Positions 44,687-54,200 of a DNA stretch of 64,000 nucleotides are shown here, one piece after another; positions within the stretch are counted from its first letter, which is position 1; the number at the start of each line of letters is the position of its first letter. The position numbers and the translations under genes were made by a program. The notes beneath the pieces are model-generated. The model was not told the origin of the DNA and ran no database searches. It worked only from the letters and a program-made list of their open reading frames with translations. Origin of the DNA: an uncultured Clostridia bacterium (GTDB lineage: Bacteria; Bacillota; Clostridia; Oscillospirales; Acutalibacteraceae); contig CAMEBF010000001.1 in the NCBI GenBank assembly GCA_945912145.1, positions 434,001 through 498,000 on the forward strand, read 5' to 3'.

Positions 44687-46543
44687 ATGAAAAGAGAAGT
44701 TGAAAAAATCCTCGGCCTTGTTCAGAAGCCGGCGCGCTATACCGGCGGCGAACTGAACGAAGTCATCAAAAATAAAGACGAAGTGGATATCCGCTATGCG
44801 TTCTGCTTCCCCGATCTGTATGAGATCGGCATGTCGAACCTCGGCATGAAGATTCTCTATTCCGTCATCAATTCGCGAGACGACGCCTGGTGCGAACGTG
44901 TTTTTGCGCCGGATAACGATATGGAAGCGATCATGCGTGAGAAAGGCATTCCGCTGTTTGCGCTCGAAAGCGGCGACTATATCCGCGATTTTGACGCGAT
45001 CGGCTTTTCGCTTTCGTATGAATTAAGCTATTCCAATATGATCAACATGATCGACCTGGCAGGGCTTCCCGTTCTTTCAAAAGACAGATCGGCTCTGACA
45101 CCGATCATCATGGCCGGCGGTGCCTGCGCCTGCAATCCCGAGCCGGTTGCCGATTTTGTTGATCTTTTTCAGCTCGGCGACGGCGAAGAGATGATGCAGG
45201 ACGTGCTCGACCTGCTCAAAGAATGCAAGAAAAACGGTAAGAGCAAACAGGAATTTCTGAAAAAAGCGGCGCAGATTCAGGGCATTTATGTGCCGTCGCT
45301 CTATGATGTAGCCTATAATGAGGACGGCACGATCCGGAGCGTGACGCCTGTAGACGGTGTGCCGGCGAAAGTCACCAAGCGGCTTGTCAGCAACATGGAT
45401 ACGGTGCTCTACCCGGACAAATTTGTCGTACCGTTTATTGACGTGGTGCATGATCGCGTTGTCACGGAGATTTTTCGCGGCTGTATTCGCGGCTGCCGCT
45501 TCTGTCAGGCGTGTTTTCTCAACCGTCCGATTCGTGAGAAGTCGCCCGAAGTCATCAATGAGGACTGCAAGCGGCTGTGCGAATCAAGCGGCTACGACGA
45601 AATCTCTCTGTGCTCCCTTTCCACAAGCGACTATTCCCATCTGACCGACCTGCTCAATCAGCTTCTGAGTTGGACGACGGACGATAAAATCAACATTGCG
45701 CTGCCGTCTCTGCGCGTCGATAACTTCCCCGAAGAGCTGCTCGAAAAGCTCAATGAAGTGCGCCGCAGCGGTCTGACCTTTGCGCCCGAAGCGGGCACGC
45801 AGCGTCTGCGTGATGTCATCAATAAAAATGTCACCGAAGAAGAAGTCATTGAGACCTCAAAAAAAGCCTTTTCCGGCGGTTGGACGGCGGTCAAGCTCTA
45901 TTTTATGATTGGTCTGCCGACGGAAACGATGGAAGACGTCGAGGGGATCGCGAAGCTCGCGCAGGAGGTTGTCGACACCTACTACCGCAATCCGGACAAG
46001 CCCAAGGGAAAGAGCGTCGCCGTCAGCGTCAGCGCGTCGTCGTTCGTGCCGAAGCCGTTTACGCCGTTCCAATGGGAGGCGCAGGACACGCCGGAGATGC
46101 TCGCCGCCAAGCAGGAGCATCTGAAAGAGAGCGTCAGAACGAAAAAAGTCTCGCTGCATTTTCACGATATTCGCATCAGCTTCTTTGAGGGCATTCTCGC
46201 CAGAGGCGACAGAAAGCTGAACCAGGTGATGCTCAAGGCGTGGCAGAAGGGTTGCAAGTTCGACAGCTGGGACGATCAGTTCCGCTTTGACGACTGGATG
46301 GAGGCATTCCGCGAATGCGGCATTGACCCGGCCTTCTATACATCCCGCAAACGAGAGTTTACGGAGATTCTGCCGTGGGATCACCTCGATTACGGCATCC
46401 GCCGCGAATTTCTGGAAAATGAAAATAAAAAGGCTCACGAAGCGATTACGACGCCCCATTGCCGCGAAAAATGCTCGGCGTGCGGCGCCGCGAAACTGAA
46501 CGGAGGAAAATGCGATGCAATGTGTAAGAATATGGTTCCGTAA
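44687..46543 (+). CDS. TIGR03960 family B12-binding-domain radical SAM protein
   Basis: 618 residues. An N-terminal B12-binding-like domain (about 1-190, with FCFPDLYEIGMSNLGMK) is followed by a radical SAM core. The cluster motif is FRGCIRGCRFCQACF (CxxxCxxC, about 265-279), then FAPEAGTQRLRDVINK. A C-terminal cysteine group CREKCSACGAAKLNGGKC is likely to bind a second metal site. The next gene overlaps by 29 bases. The TIGR03960-TIGR03936 pair is widespread in Clostridia beside translation-linked genes; the reaction is not established. Confidence 0.9.
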   Translation: MKREVEKILGLVQKPARYTGGELNEVIKNKDEVDIRYAFCFPDLYEIGMSNLGMKILYSVINSRDDAWCERVFAPDNDMEAIMREKGIPLFALESGDYIRDFDAIGFSLSYELSYSNMINMIDLAGLPVLSKDRSALTPIIMAGGACACNPEPVADFVDLFQLGDGEEMMQDVLDLLKECKKNGKSKQEFLKKAAQIQGIYVPSLYDVAYNEDGTIRSVTPVDGVPAKVTKRLVSNMDTVLYPDKFVVPFIDVVHDRVVTEIFRGCIRGCRFCQACFLNRPIREKSPEVINEDCKRLCESSGYDEISLCSLSTSDYSHLTDLLNQLLSWTTDDKINIALPSLRVDNFPEELLEKLNEVRRSGLTFAPEAGTQRLRDVINKNVTEEEVIETSKKAFSGGWTAVKLYFMIGLPTETMEDVEGIAKLAQEVVDTYYRNPDKPKGKSVAVSVSASSFVPKPFTPFQWEAQDTPEMLAAKQEHLKESVRTKKVSLHFHDIRISFFEGILARGDRKLNQVMLKAWQKGCKFDSWDDQFRFDDWMEAFRECGIDPAFYTSRKREFTEILPWDHLDYGIRREFLENENKKAHEAITTPHCREKCSACGAAKLNGGKCDAMCKNMVP

Positions 46544-47174
46544 AACAGGTCGGGTCAAATATGTGTCGCACCTTGACATCATGCGCTGCATGACAAGAGC
46601 CGTGCGCCGCGCAAAAATCCCGCTCTGGTATACCGAGGGCTTCAATCCTCACCCGTATCTCAACTTTTTACAGCCGATGCCCTTAGGAATCGAAGGCATG
46701 GAAGAGCCGCTCGATATCCGCATTGAGGGCGAAATCACAAAGGAACAGATCCGGGACAATCTGAACGCCGTTCTGCCGGAAGGACTTTCGATTGTCCGTG
46801 TGTCGGAACCTTACATGAAGCCGACCGACATCGCCTTCGCGTCGTATGAAATCATTTTTCAGTATGAAGAAAAGCTCACTAAGAAGCTGACTGACGCGAT
46901 GAACTCCGGCGCGCTTATCTGCGAAAAAATGGGCAAAGTCAACGGACGCAAACGGATCAAGCAGGTCAATGTCTCGGAAAACATAAAAAGCTATGAATTG
47001 ACTGAACGCGACACTCAGATTGTTTTAAGGGTCATTTTCCCCTGTGGCAATACGAAAAATGTCAATCCGCTGAATCTGATGACGGCGATCAACTCCTGTC
47101 TCAATACCGATCTTGTGCCGCTCAACATCGTGCGTCTCGGCTTGCTTGACGAAAACCTGCTGCGTTTTGAATAA
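46515..47174 (+). CDS. TIGR03936 family radical SAM-associated protein (DUF2344)
   Basis: 219 residues. The start at 46515 has GGAGG 8 nt upstream, inside the 3' end of the radical SAM gene, so the 29-bp overlap is genuine. The N-terminus RKTGRVKYVSHLDIMRCMTRA and the following GFNPHPYLNFLQPMPLG are the signature of the family, which in other genomes can be fused to the radical SAM protein. This supports one functional complex. Confidence 0.9.
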   Translation: MQCVRIWFRKTGRVKYVSHLDIMRCMTRAVRRAKIPLWYTEGFNPHPYLNFLQPMPLGIEGMEEPLDIRIEGEITKEQIRDNLNAVLPEGLSIVRVSEPYMKPTDIAFASYEIIFQYEEKLTKKLTDAMNSGALICEKMGKVNGRKRIKQVNVSENIKSYELTERDTQIVLRVIFPCGNTKNVNPLNLMTAINSCLNTDLVPLNIVRLGLLDENLLRFE

Positions 47175-47203
47175 AAAAAGCATCTTCCCCAAAAGGCAGA
47201 TGC
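47173..47203 (-). terminator. Terminator of the AAC(6')-like gene
   Basis: On the minus strand GCATCT pairs with AGATGC across a twelve-base loop, followed by seven T residues. It ends beside the convergent radical-SAM-pair stop. Confidence 0.8.
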
Positions 47204-47213
47204 AAAAAACGGA

Positions 47214-47651
47214 TCATTTCAATTTCTTCAAAAAACATATGATTCTGTTAGTTTCCCGAAAGTCTGCGTTCAAATGGAAACGCAGGCTTTCTTTGTTGTC
47301 CAGCTCACAGTCCGACGCAAATTCATGACAGCCGCTTTCACGATCCCAGTCTTCGCAGGACTGTAACAGCTCACGAGCAATTCCGCGTCCACGGTATTCT
47401 GCTTTAACATAGATTCCCTCAAGATAACCGACCGGGTTGCTCTCGCATCCTTCGACGTAATCATGCCGCAATCCCGTCTGCGCAAAACCAACCGGCGCAT
47501 TCTTTTCAAACGCGAGAAAGACCGCGACGTCGTCCGAATTGGCAAGACGCTCGAATTCGTCAGCAAGTTCGTTTTGTTCGACGTCGGGCCACAGCAAATG
47601 CGCCAGCTCTGCCGTAACGTTTTTGTCATTCTTTTCAGCTTTCCGGATCAT
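47214..47651 (-). CDS. GNAT acetyltransferase resembling aminoglycoside 6'-N-acetyltransferase
   Basis: 145 residues, size and architecture of AAC(6')-I proteins. LLWPD near residue 20, RHDYVEGCESNPVGYLEGIY, the acetyl-CoA loop VKAEYRGRGIARELLQ (about 84-99), EFASDCELDN and the end FRETNRIICFLKKLK follow the chromosomal AAC(6') pattern closely. ATG at 47651 has GAGGA about 10 nt upstream. Monocistronic with its own terminator and no mobile element nearby, so it looks chromosomal. Amine acetylation is expected; activity on aminoglycosides is inferred. Confidence 0.82.
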   Translation of the reverse strand: MIRKAEKNDKNVTAELAHLLWPDVEQNELADEFERLANSDDVAVFLAFEKNAPVGFAQTGLRHDYVEGCESNPVGYLEGIYVKAEYRGRGIARELLQSCEDWDRESGCHEFASDCELDNKESLRFHLNADFRETNRIICFLKKLK

Positions 47652-47701
47652 GATTTTTTTTCCTCTTTCCATTCTTTCCTTTCAACAATACGCGCCAATG
47701 C

Positions 47702-48334
47702 TTACCGACATATCCTTTGTTTCTTAGCATATTTCCCGGGGAAAATCAGTCGTGACACGATCATGACGACAAGTCCGCCGACGAAAAGTACAAACGATGT
47801 GTTGACAAAATCAAAAATCAGCGACAACAGCAAAACTGCTATCAGGAGAATGACAATCACCGTTTGCGACACCTCGAGCACCTTTTCCGCTTTTTCCGGA
47901 GATGACTTCATCAGAAGCAGCATCCGGAGTATTCGGCCGCCGTCAAGCGGTTCAACCGGCAGCATATTGATCACGAACAATCCCAAATTCAGCGCAAGCG
48001 GCAGAGAAAACGCAGACGAAAAGCGTTTGCCGATCAGGCAGACTGCCATACAGATAAGATTCAGCAATGGGCCGCATATCGCAACAACGCACTCTTTGCC
48101 GTATGACAGCGGCAAGTCCTTTTGATCAATTCGGATACCGACCGTGCCGATTGTGATGCTCTCTACCGGACAATGAAAGACTCTGAGCGCACCCATATGC
48201 CCGCACTCATGGAGCGATGAAAACAAGACCGCCCATAAATAATTCTTCCACAAAACCGACGATAAAAAATATGCCGCCGCCGCAAAAAAGAAGAATCCGG
48301 CGCTGACGCTGACTTTTCCGATCCGGAAACGCAT
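47702..48334 (-). CDS. spoIVFB: M50 site-2 protease, SpoIVFB-like
   Basis: 210 residues, polytopic. The zinc motif is SSLHECGHMGAL (HExxH type, about 40-51), and the third ligand is in PVEPLDGGRILRMLL (about 125-139). Hydrophobic segments are at 8-38, 78-100, 108-125 and 160-200. Its first codon overlaps the stop of the M23-like gene (TGATG). In Bacillus SpoIVFB cleaves pro-sigma-K in the mother cell and is held inactive by SpoIVFA; the gene order here matches that pair. Confidence 0.85.
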   Translation of the reverse strand: MRFRIGKVSVSAGFFFFAAAAYFLSSVLWKNYLWAVLFSSLHECGHMGALRVFHCPVESITIGTVGIRIDQKDLPLSYGKECVVAICGPLLNLICMAVCLIGKRFSSAFSLPLALNLGLFVINMLPVEPLDGGRILRMLLLMKSSPEKAEKVLEVSQTVIVILLIAVLLLSLIFDFVNTSFVLFVGGLVVMIVSRLIFPGKYAKKQRICR

Positions 48335-49134
48335 CAGCCGAAAAGCGCATACTGCGGATCGATACGGATATTCCCTTTTCGCATTTCAAAATGCAGATGA
48401 TTGCCCGTTGAGGAGCCGGTCGAACCGACTTCGGCGATTTTATCACCCTGTTCGACTTCGTCGCCCTCTTCGACGCATAAACGCGAACAATGGGCATAAA
48501 TCGTTACGACGTTATCTTCATGTTGAATCTTCACATAATTGCCGTAGCTCGAGTCATATGCGGCGTCAAGCACCGTGCCGTCCGCTGCAGCGTAAATCGA
48601 CGTACCGTAATCCGCCGCCATGTCGAGCCCGGTATGAATGCCCGTTTCTCCCGTAATCGGGCTGACGCGATAGCCGAAACCGGAGGTCAGCTCATACGCA
48701 TCAAGCGGTTCTTTTATATTGACGTCAACATCAATTCTCTCAAAGCAAATTCCCTCGAGCGCATCAAGACCGGTAAATTCGAGATCGACACCGCCACCGA
48801 CGATTGATGCAGATTCCGTCTCACTGTCAGTTTTCTGCGAGACGGAAGATGTTGTATTTTCATAGTAAGCAGAATCCTGATTCGCAGATGATTTACCGAT
48901 TGCGAACGCCGCAACATATTCTTTCACGCATTGAAAGGCTTCCGAAAAGCTGTCCGGCGCGAAATCCTGCTGCATCAGCTTCGCGTAATCTTCGCCGAAT
49001 TGCTTTCCCCATGCGCCGCCGAAGCGGACACTCAGAAACAAAGCCGCTAACGCGACCGCGCAGATCACACATTGACAGATCATGATCTTCATAAACCAAT
49101 CTGTCTTCGTTTTCGCACTTTCTTTTCCGACCAT
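48334..49134 (-). CDS. spoIVFA: M23-domain membrane protein, SpoIVFA-like
   Basis: 266 residues. One N-terminal membrane span (about 15-38), a low-complexity Ser/Thr linker (about 85-115) and a LytM/M23 domain from about 145. The domain keeps a full set of zinc ligands: GIHTGLDMAADYG (H, D), IYAHCSRL and NHLHFEMRKG (HxH). Bacillus SpoIVFA has a degenerate version, so this protein could be an active endopeptidase or only structural. GAGGTGAATCATC precedes the ATG. Translationally coupled to the SpoIVFB-like gene. Confidence 0.82.
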   Translation of the reverse strand: MVGKESAKTKTDWFMKIMICQCVICAVALAALFLSVRFGGAWGKQFGEDYAKLMQQDFAPDSFSEAFQCVKEYVAAFAIGKSSANQDSAYYENTTSSVSQKTDSETESASIVGGGVDLEFTGLDALEGICFERIDVDVNIKEPLDAYELTSGFGYRVSPITGETGIHTGLDMAADYGTSIYAAADGTVLDAAYDSSYGNYVKIQHEDNVVTIYAHCSRLCVEEGDEVEQGDKIAEVGSTGSSTGNHLHFEMRKGNIRIDPQYALFG

Positions 49135-49202
49135 GATGATTCACCTCTTCAGAGAAATCATATGCAGAAAAATAAGTTTTTAGAATTTTTTTCATGGAGC
49201 AC

Positions 49203-49231
49203 TTGACAAATGCTGCAAAGTGCTTTATAAT
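49203..49231 (+). promoter_or_regulatory. Perfect consensus promoter with no downstream gene
   Basis: TTGACA (49203-49208), 17-bp spacer, TATAAT (49226-49231). No coding region follows on this strand before the terminator at 49311-49346. Confidence 0.88.
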
Positions 49232-49237
49232 GTGTCT

Positions 49238-49346
49238 GTAAATAGCGAAAAACACAAGATGTTGTAATATTACTGCTTATCCTCTTATCATATAAAACAA
49301 TCCTTGAGAAAACAACAGGCGGAAGAAATTCCGTCTGTTGTTTTTT
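49238..49346 (+). ncRNA. Candidate orphan small RNA, about 109 nt
   Basis: Transcript predicted from the perfect promoter at 49203-49231 to the intrinsic terminator at 49311-49346. It has no open frame longer than a few codons. The body is AU-rich with a 10-base palindrome GTAATATTAC (about 49264-49273). TGTTGT just before that palindrome can pair with ACAACA in the 5' arm of the terminator, so two alternative folds are possible. Neighbouring genes are both on the other strand, so it is not a leader for them. Identity unknown; I do not recognise it as 6S, SRP or tmRNA. Confidence 0.65.
49311..49346. terminator. Bidirectional terminator between the small RNA and comM
   Basis: AACAACAGGCGGAA pairs with TTCCGTCTGTTGTT around GAAA, followed by a T-run on the plus strand. 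On the minus strand the same stem is followed by GTTGTTTTC, which would end comM transcription. Confidence 0.85.
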
Positions 49347-49356
49347 GTCCCGCCGA

Positions 49357-50898
49357 TTATTCCACAGAACCGGTATTCCAGAATTTACGGTCAAGACTAC
49401 GGTATTGAATCGCCTCGGAAATATGCCTGACATCAATTTTTTCGACACCCTCCAGGTCGGCGACGGTTCGCGCTACGCGGAGGATTTTATCATAAGCTCT
49501 TGCCGAGAGTCCTAATCGGTCAAAAGAATCCTTCATCATGGCCGCGGCTCCCTCGGTCAATACACAGTATTTCCGCGTCATTTCCGGCGTCATATGCGCA
49601 TTGGAGGTGATTCCGGATCCGGAAAAACGCTGCTGCTGAATGCGACGCGCTGTATTCACTCTGGCCTTGATCGCTGCGGAGCTCTCCCCTTTTTCCGCAT
49701 CGGTCAGTTCTTCAAACTTCACCTGCGGAACTTCAATATGAATATCCAATCGATCAAGAAGCGGTCCTGAAACTTTGGCAAGGTAGCGAGCCGGTGCTCC
49801 CGGCGGACAGGTACATTTTCTTGTCGGGTGTCCGTAGTAACCGCAGGGACAGGGATTCATCGCGCAGACAAGCATCACCGAACACGGATAGGTTAAGGTT
49901 CCTGCGACGCGGGAAATAGAAACCACGCCGTCCTCAATCGGCTGCCGCATGGATTCCATGGCCGCTCTCGAAAACTCCGGCAATTCATCCAAAAACAATA
50001 CGCCGTTGTGTGCCAGAGAGATTTCGCCGGGCTTCGGCACGGAACCGCCGCCGGACAAACCCGGAGCAGATACCGTATGGTGCGGCGAACGGAACGGTCT
50101 GCGACGAATCAGCGAAACATTTTTCGGCAATTTCCCCGCAACAGAAAAGATTTTAGTTGTTTCGAGTGACTCTTCAAAGGTCATATCCGGCAGAATCGAC
50201 GGAATCCGCTTGGCGAGCATACTTTTTCCCGAACCGGGAGGACCGATCAGCAAGATATTATGTCCGCCCGCAGCGGCGACTTCCAATGCGCGTTTTGCCT
50301 GATACTGTCCCTTTACATCAGAAAAATCAGCATCGTAGAATGCCGTACTATCCTCCTCAAAACCGGCAAAAACGGCAGGCTCAATCATCTCTTCGTCGTT
50401 GAGATGGGCAATGAGCTGACGAACCGTCTGAACGGGATAGATTTCAATACCATCGACAACAGAGGCTTCAGCTTCATTTTCGGCCGGAATGAAGATGCGC
50501 TTGATTCCACAGTTGCGCGCTTCGATCACCATCGGCAGAACGCCGTTGACGTGCCGGACTTCCCCACCGAGCGATAATTCACCAATAAAAGCAGAACCTG
50601 ATAAATCGCAGACGAGCTGCTTCGACGCCATCATCATCGCGATCAGAATCGGGAGGTCATAAATCGGGCCTTCTTTTTTGATATCAGCCGGAGCGAGATT
50701 GACCGTGATATGCAGATTCGGGAAATCAAAGCCGCTGTTTTTCATCGCGGCGCGTACTCGCTCTCTCGATTCCGTAACCGCCGTATCGGGTAGGCCGACA
50801 ACATCAAATTTTGCCTTTCCCATGGAGATATCCGCTTCAATCTGAACCATATAGGTGTGCATACCGAAAACGCCGACACTCATTACCGTACCAAACAT
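49357..50898 (-). CDS. comM: YifB/ComM family Mg-chelatase-like AAA ATPase
   Basis: 513 residues. The N-terminal ChlI-fold domain (about 1-190) starts MFGTVMSVGVFGMHTYMVQI. The AAA+ core has Walker A LIGPPGSGKSMLAKRI (about 215-230) and GVLFLDELPEFSR as Walker B. A four-Cys element NPCPCGYYGHPTRKCTCPPG is near 350. ComM in naturally transformable bacteria is a branch-migration helicase acting on recombination intermediates; that role is by family. ATG at 50898 has GAGG 8 nt upstream; a TTG six codons earlier is in frame. Confidence 0.92.
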   Translation of the reverse strand: MFGTVMSVGVFGMHTYMVQIEADISMGKAKFDVVGLPDTAVTESRERVRAAMKNSGFDFPNLHITVNLAPADIKKEGPIYDLPILIAMMMASKQLVCDLSGSAFIGELSLGGEVRHVNGVLPMVIEARNCGIKRIFIPAENEAEASVVDGIEIYPVQTVRQLIAHLNDEEMIEPAVFAGFEEDSTAFYDADFSDVKGQYQAKRALEVAAAGGHNILLIGPPGSGKSMLAKRIPSILPDMTFEESLETTKIFSVAGKLPKNVSLIRRRPFRSPHHTVSAPGLSGGGSVPKPGEISLAHNGVLFLDELPEFSRAAMESMRQPIEDGVVSISRVAGTLTYPCSVMLVCAMNPCPCGYYGHPTRKCTCPPGAPARYLAKVSGPLLDRLDIHIEVPQVKFEELTDAEKGESSAAIKARVNTARRIQQQRFSGSGITSNAHMTPEMTRKYCVLTEGAAAMMKDSFDRLGLSARAYDKILRVARTVADLEGVEKIDVRHISEAIQYRSLDRKFWNTGSVE

Positions 50899-50962
50899 AT
50901 CCTTAGCCTCACTCAAGTATTTGTTTGCTATATTCTACTATAAAATATCATAACAGTCAAGC

Positions 50963-50997
50963 AAAAAACAGAACCTGCCGATGAAGACAGGTTCTGC
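50963..50997 (-). terminator. Terminator after the four-cysteine protein
   Basis: On the minus strand CAGAACCTG pairs with CAGGTTCTG around TCTTCATCGG, followed by six T residues. It closes the giant-glycosidase/peptide transcription unit. Confidence 0.9.
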
Positions 50998-51012
50998 TGT
51001 TATCAAGCAATC

Positions 51013-51255
51013 TTAGGAAGTGTACACGCTGACGTCGGCCGTCGGAACGTCGTAGCAAACGGAATCGTTTCCTCCGGGAGGCGTTGAGGTACAATTCACC
51101 ATATCCGAGAAAAGAATCAGATTCATTTCCTCATCCTTAACACCGCAAATGTAGGGTGCCACGTTCGTTGATATATAGGCGCACCCCGCAGCAATACTTG
51201 TTGCCAATTCAAAGCTATCAAACATGATATTCGGTTTTGTATAAGATTTTTTCAT
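51013..51255 (-). CDS. Small four-cysteine protein downstream of the GH2 enzyme
   Basis: 80 residues, MKKSYTKPNIMFDSFELATS then IAAGC. ATG at 51255 has GAGGTG 6-7 nt upstream and lies 30 bp below the giant gene's stop, so both are on one transcript ending in the terminator at 50963. The first 24 residues (KPxIMFDSFELAT-SIAAG) have the look of a conserved leader seen on short clostridial proteins of unknown role. The rest holds Cys25, 37, 55 and 67, spaced 12, 18 and 12. There is no hydrophobic signal peptide and no maturation enzyme nearby. It could be a modified or exported peptide, or a small metal-binding partner. Function not known. Confidence 0.72.
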   Translation of the reverse strand: MKKSYTKPNIMFDSFELATSIAAGCAYISTNVAPYICGVKDEEMNLILFSDMVNCTSTPPGGNDSVCYDVPTADVSVYTS

Positions 51256-51284
51256 AACTTCCACCTCTTTCATATTATTCAGCA

Positions 51285-54200
51285 TTAAACCGTACCGCCG
51301 GATACGAGCGTGACAAGCTTTTTGAAGAAGTCAACGAGCCTCTCGAAGAATCCAATTAACTTCTCAAGGAATGTCAGTTCCGGCTCTTCCGGAGGCGCCT
51401 CAACAGTTACTGTAATCACAACAGGTTCATCGCCTGCTGTATAACCGTTCTCATAAGCACCGGTAATTGAGTAGGTATAGGTGCCGGACTCGGTTTCCGA
51501 AAGCGTGACCGTCCACTGCTTAACCTCGGCATCGTCAATCGTTTCGACATAGCTCTCAATTGCTTCCGGCGTGATGACCTTACCGTTGGCATCGCGGATA
51601 ATCAGCGAGTCCACATCGGTCGAGGTCGAAACCTTGACGACGATCTCATCACCTGCCGTAACGGTATCGCTTGCAACCGTAACATCATCCGGCTCTATTG
51701 CAAGATCCGCTTCCGAAGTCAGTACTGCAGCACGAGCAAGCGAGAAGGTCGAGCGCGTTGACATCAGCATAAACGGACTTGCTTCTTCAGCCACAGGACC
51801 ATCGCTCTGTGTCGTCTGAGCCTGCTGCTTGTAGTAACCGTAGCCGGCAGTCGGGAATGTCCATTTGATGTTCGTCACCGAAAGGATCGTATCTGTTGTC
51901 GAGTTATTGCGAATAACGATTGTTCCGGTTGTGAAATACGTATTTCCGTTTTCATCCGTATAAACAGTGCCATCTTCGTTCGTAACTCTCGTCCAAGTCA
52001 GATTCAGACTATCAATGATGGAATAATACATATCGGAAGACGATGCAATCTGCAGATCAAGGGAATTCAGTATTGCCTGATCGGAAAGATTGGCTATTGT
52101 CATTGTTGCCTGAGCGTTTCCGACAGCTTTAGCCCCAATCTGAACATCGTGCGGAATCTGGTTTGCCCAGATTTCAAAAGCTACCGCCTGATCCTTTGTG
52201 AGATAGAGCTCATTGTTGGGACCGGCTGCAAGATAATCGGAAATGTTTTCCGTCCTGGGAATACCGTCAATAAATACGACACCTTCAACAATCTGAGCGG
52301 AGATGCCGGTGTTTGTAAACTCGTCGGCACCGATCAACATATTACGAAGCTCGAGATAATCGGGGTTCGATTCTTTGTCCGTCGTGTAATCGGACGAAAT
52401 GGTGGACGGCAGGGAGGAGCCTGCGACGCCTGCGGGATCGTAAATGCGAATCGCATCAATATAGAGATCATATTCGCCCGTCTTGGAAATATCCATCTTG
52501 GAGGAATACATCGGCGTAATCGTAACCGTATAAGTACCGTACGCCAACCCTTCGACCTTGATGACAGGAATCTGATACAAGGCGTTATTATCCGTCAGAG
52601 ACTTATCAACAATCCAACCGAAGGCAAAGGCCTCTTCGAGATTACCGCTGTTCTCCGTTACGACATTCATATTCGCGTCGTAATAGGTCGGTGTTCTGGT
52701 GTAATCCGTCTTATCCGCATTGAAGTAAAGCGGCGTTTCGGTAACCGTCAAAGTCGGATTGCCGGAGGCATCCGCATAGAGCTGACCGTATGAGTAGCCA
52801 TAGTAGGTATTAACCGTATGGTTCCGGACTTGATTACCGTCTGCGTCTTTCACAACGACATTGAGCGTACCGGTATCTTTGGACGTAACGCTGATGAGAT
52901 CAAAACCAGTACCGGCGAACGTGAACTCCGCCTTCGGCCAAGCGGAACCGGCGCCTCCGCTGAATTTAGAATTCGGATTGTTCTTCGCGCTGACAGTCAC
53001 ATAATGCGCCGAAGAGTTGCTGTACTGCGCCATCGAAGCATAGGTATCATCATGACCGTAAACATTCGCGCTCACATCGCCGACAAGATCGGCTGCCTGA
53101 TAGGAATCCGGTTTTGCAGAAAGTCCGTCATCCAAGTCCTCCTGCCAGATACCGTAATTTGCGGAGTTTGTCTCACCAGTCGGGATCGAACCGTCCGTGT
53201 AGGTAACACCGCCGTTGAAATCGTCTTCAAAATAAACGGTCGTTGCGGGGATAACGGTGACTTTCTCATAAACATAATACACCGTTCCCTCTTCGTAGGT
53301 GGTATCACCTGTAACCTCAGCACACAGATAGAAGCTGTCCTCATTGGTAAACGACATGGTTTTAGGTTGATACGTCACGGTACCGTCACGATTGATTGTG
53401 AAATCTCCGTACTGACCTGCATAGGTAAGCGTACCGCTCTCCGGGAATTCCGTCAGGCTGGTGGGTTTCTTAAACTGTACCTGATTCTCTGTGCTGCCGA
53501 GAGCCGACGTCATACCGATATAGTTGTAGGTAAGATCAGCCGGTTTTGTATCTTTTTCCGTATTGTTGGATTTTACGTTGTATGTGAGCGGAAGACCGTA
53601 ATCCGCAACCAGCGTCTGTTCTTCAAACGAAACGTAGTCGGAAATTTTCTGAATGTTGAAGGAGATATAGCAGTTCGATTCGTTTGAACCACGTTCCAGA
53701 TAATAGAACGAGAACGTATGCGTCTTGCCATCCGTTGCAACAGCGTGAAGTTTTTCAAGAGCCGCTCTGTTCTGGGCACCGAAAGCAGTGCTGTTAATCA
53801 ATGTCAGATTATCATCAGTATTCATCGTGTCATAACTGAAAGTAATGCCCTCGGTGGAATTAACTACAGAGTTGTGCGCAGTATCGGCTACATACTGATA
53901 GGTAACAGACTGCTGTGAGAAGTTGATGGAGGCTGAACGCGCACCGTGAATACCGCCGTTGTCCAGAACCAGCACATTATCGATGTAAACGAGAACGTCG
54001 TCATCACCGGAGAAATCGAAGACAATGTCATTGCCGTCACCATAGTGACCGGATTCCGGGATATAGAATTCTGTCGTGAAGCTCATACCGAAATGATAAA
54101 TACCATTTTCCGCGTTTGCCGTTTCAGCCGTCGATGCCAAATCAACCGAGCTGGTGCCGTCTGCATTCAACTGATAGTTAAAGGGGAAGAAACCTTTACC

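Noticed and set aside
52149-53687. Several plus-strand frames inside the giant gene
   Set aside because: Shadows of the 2609-residue GH2 gene, whose domains continue uninterrupted on the minus strand.
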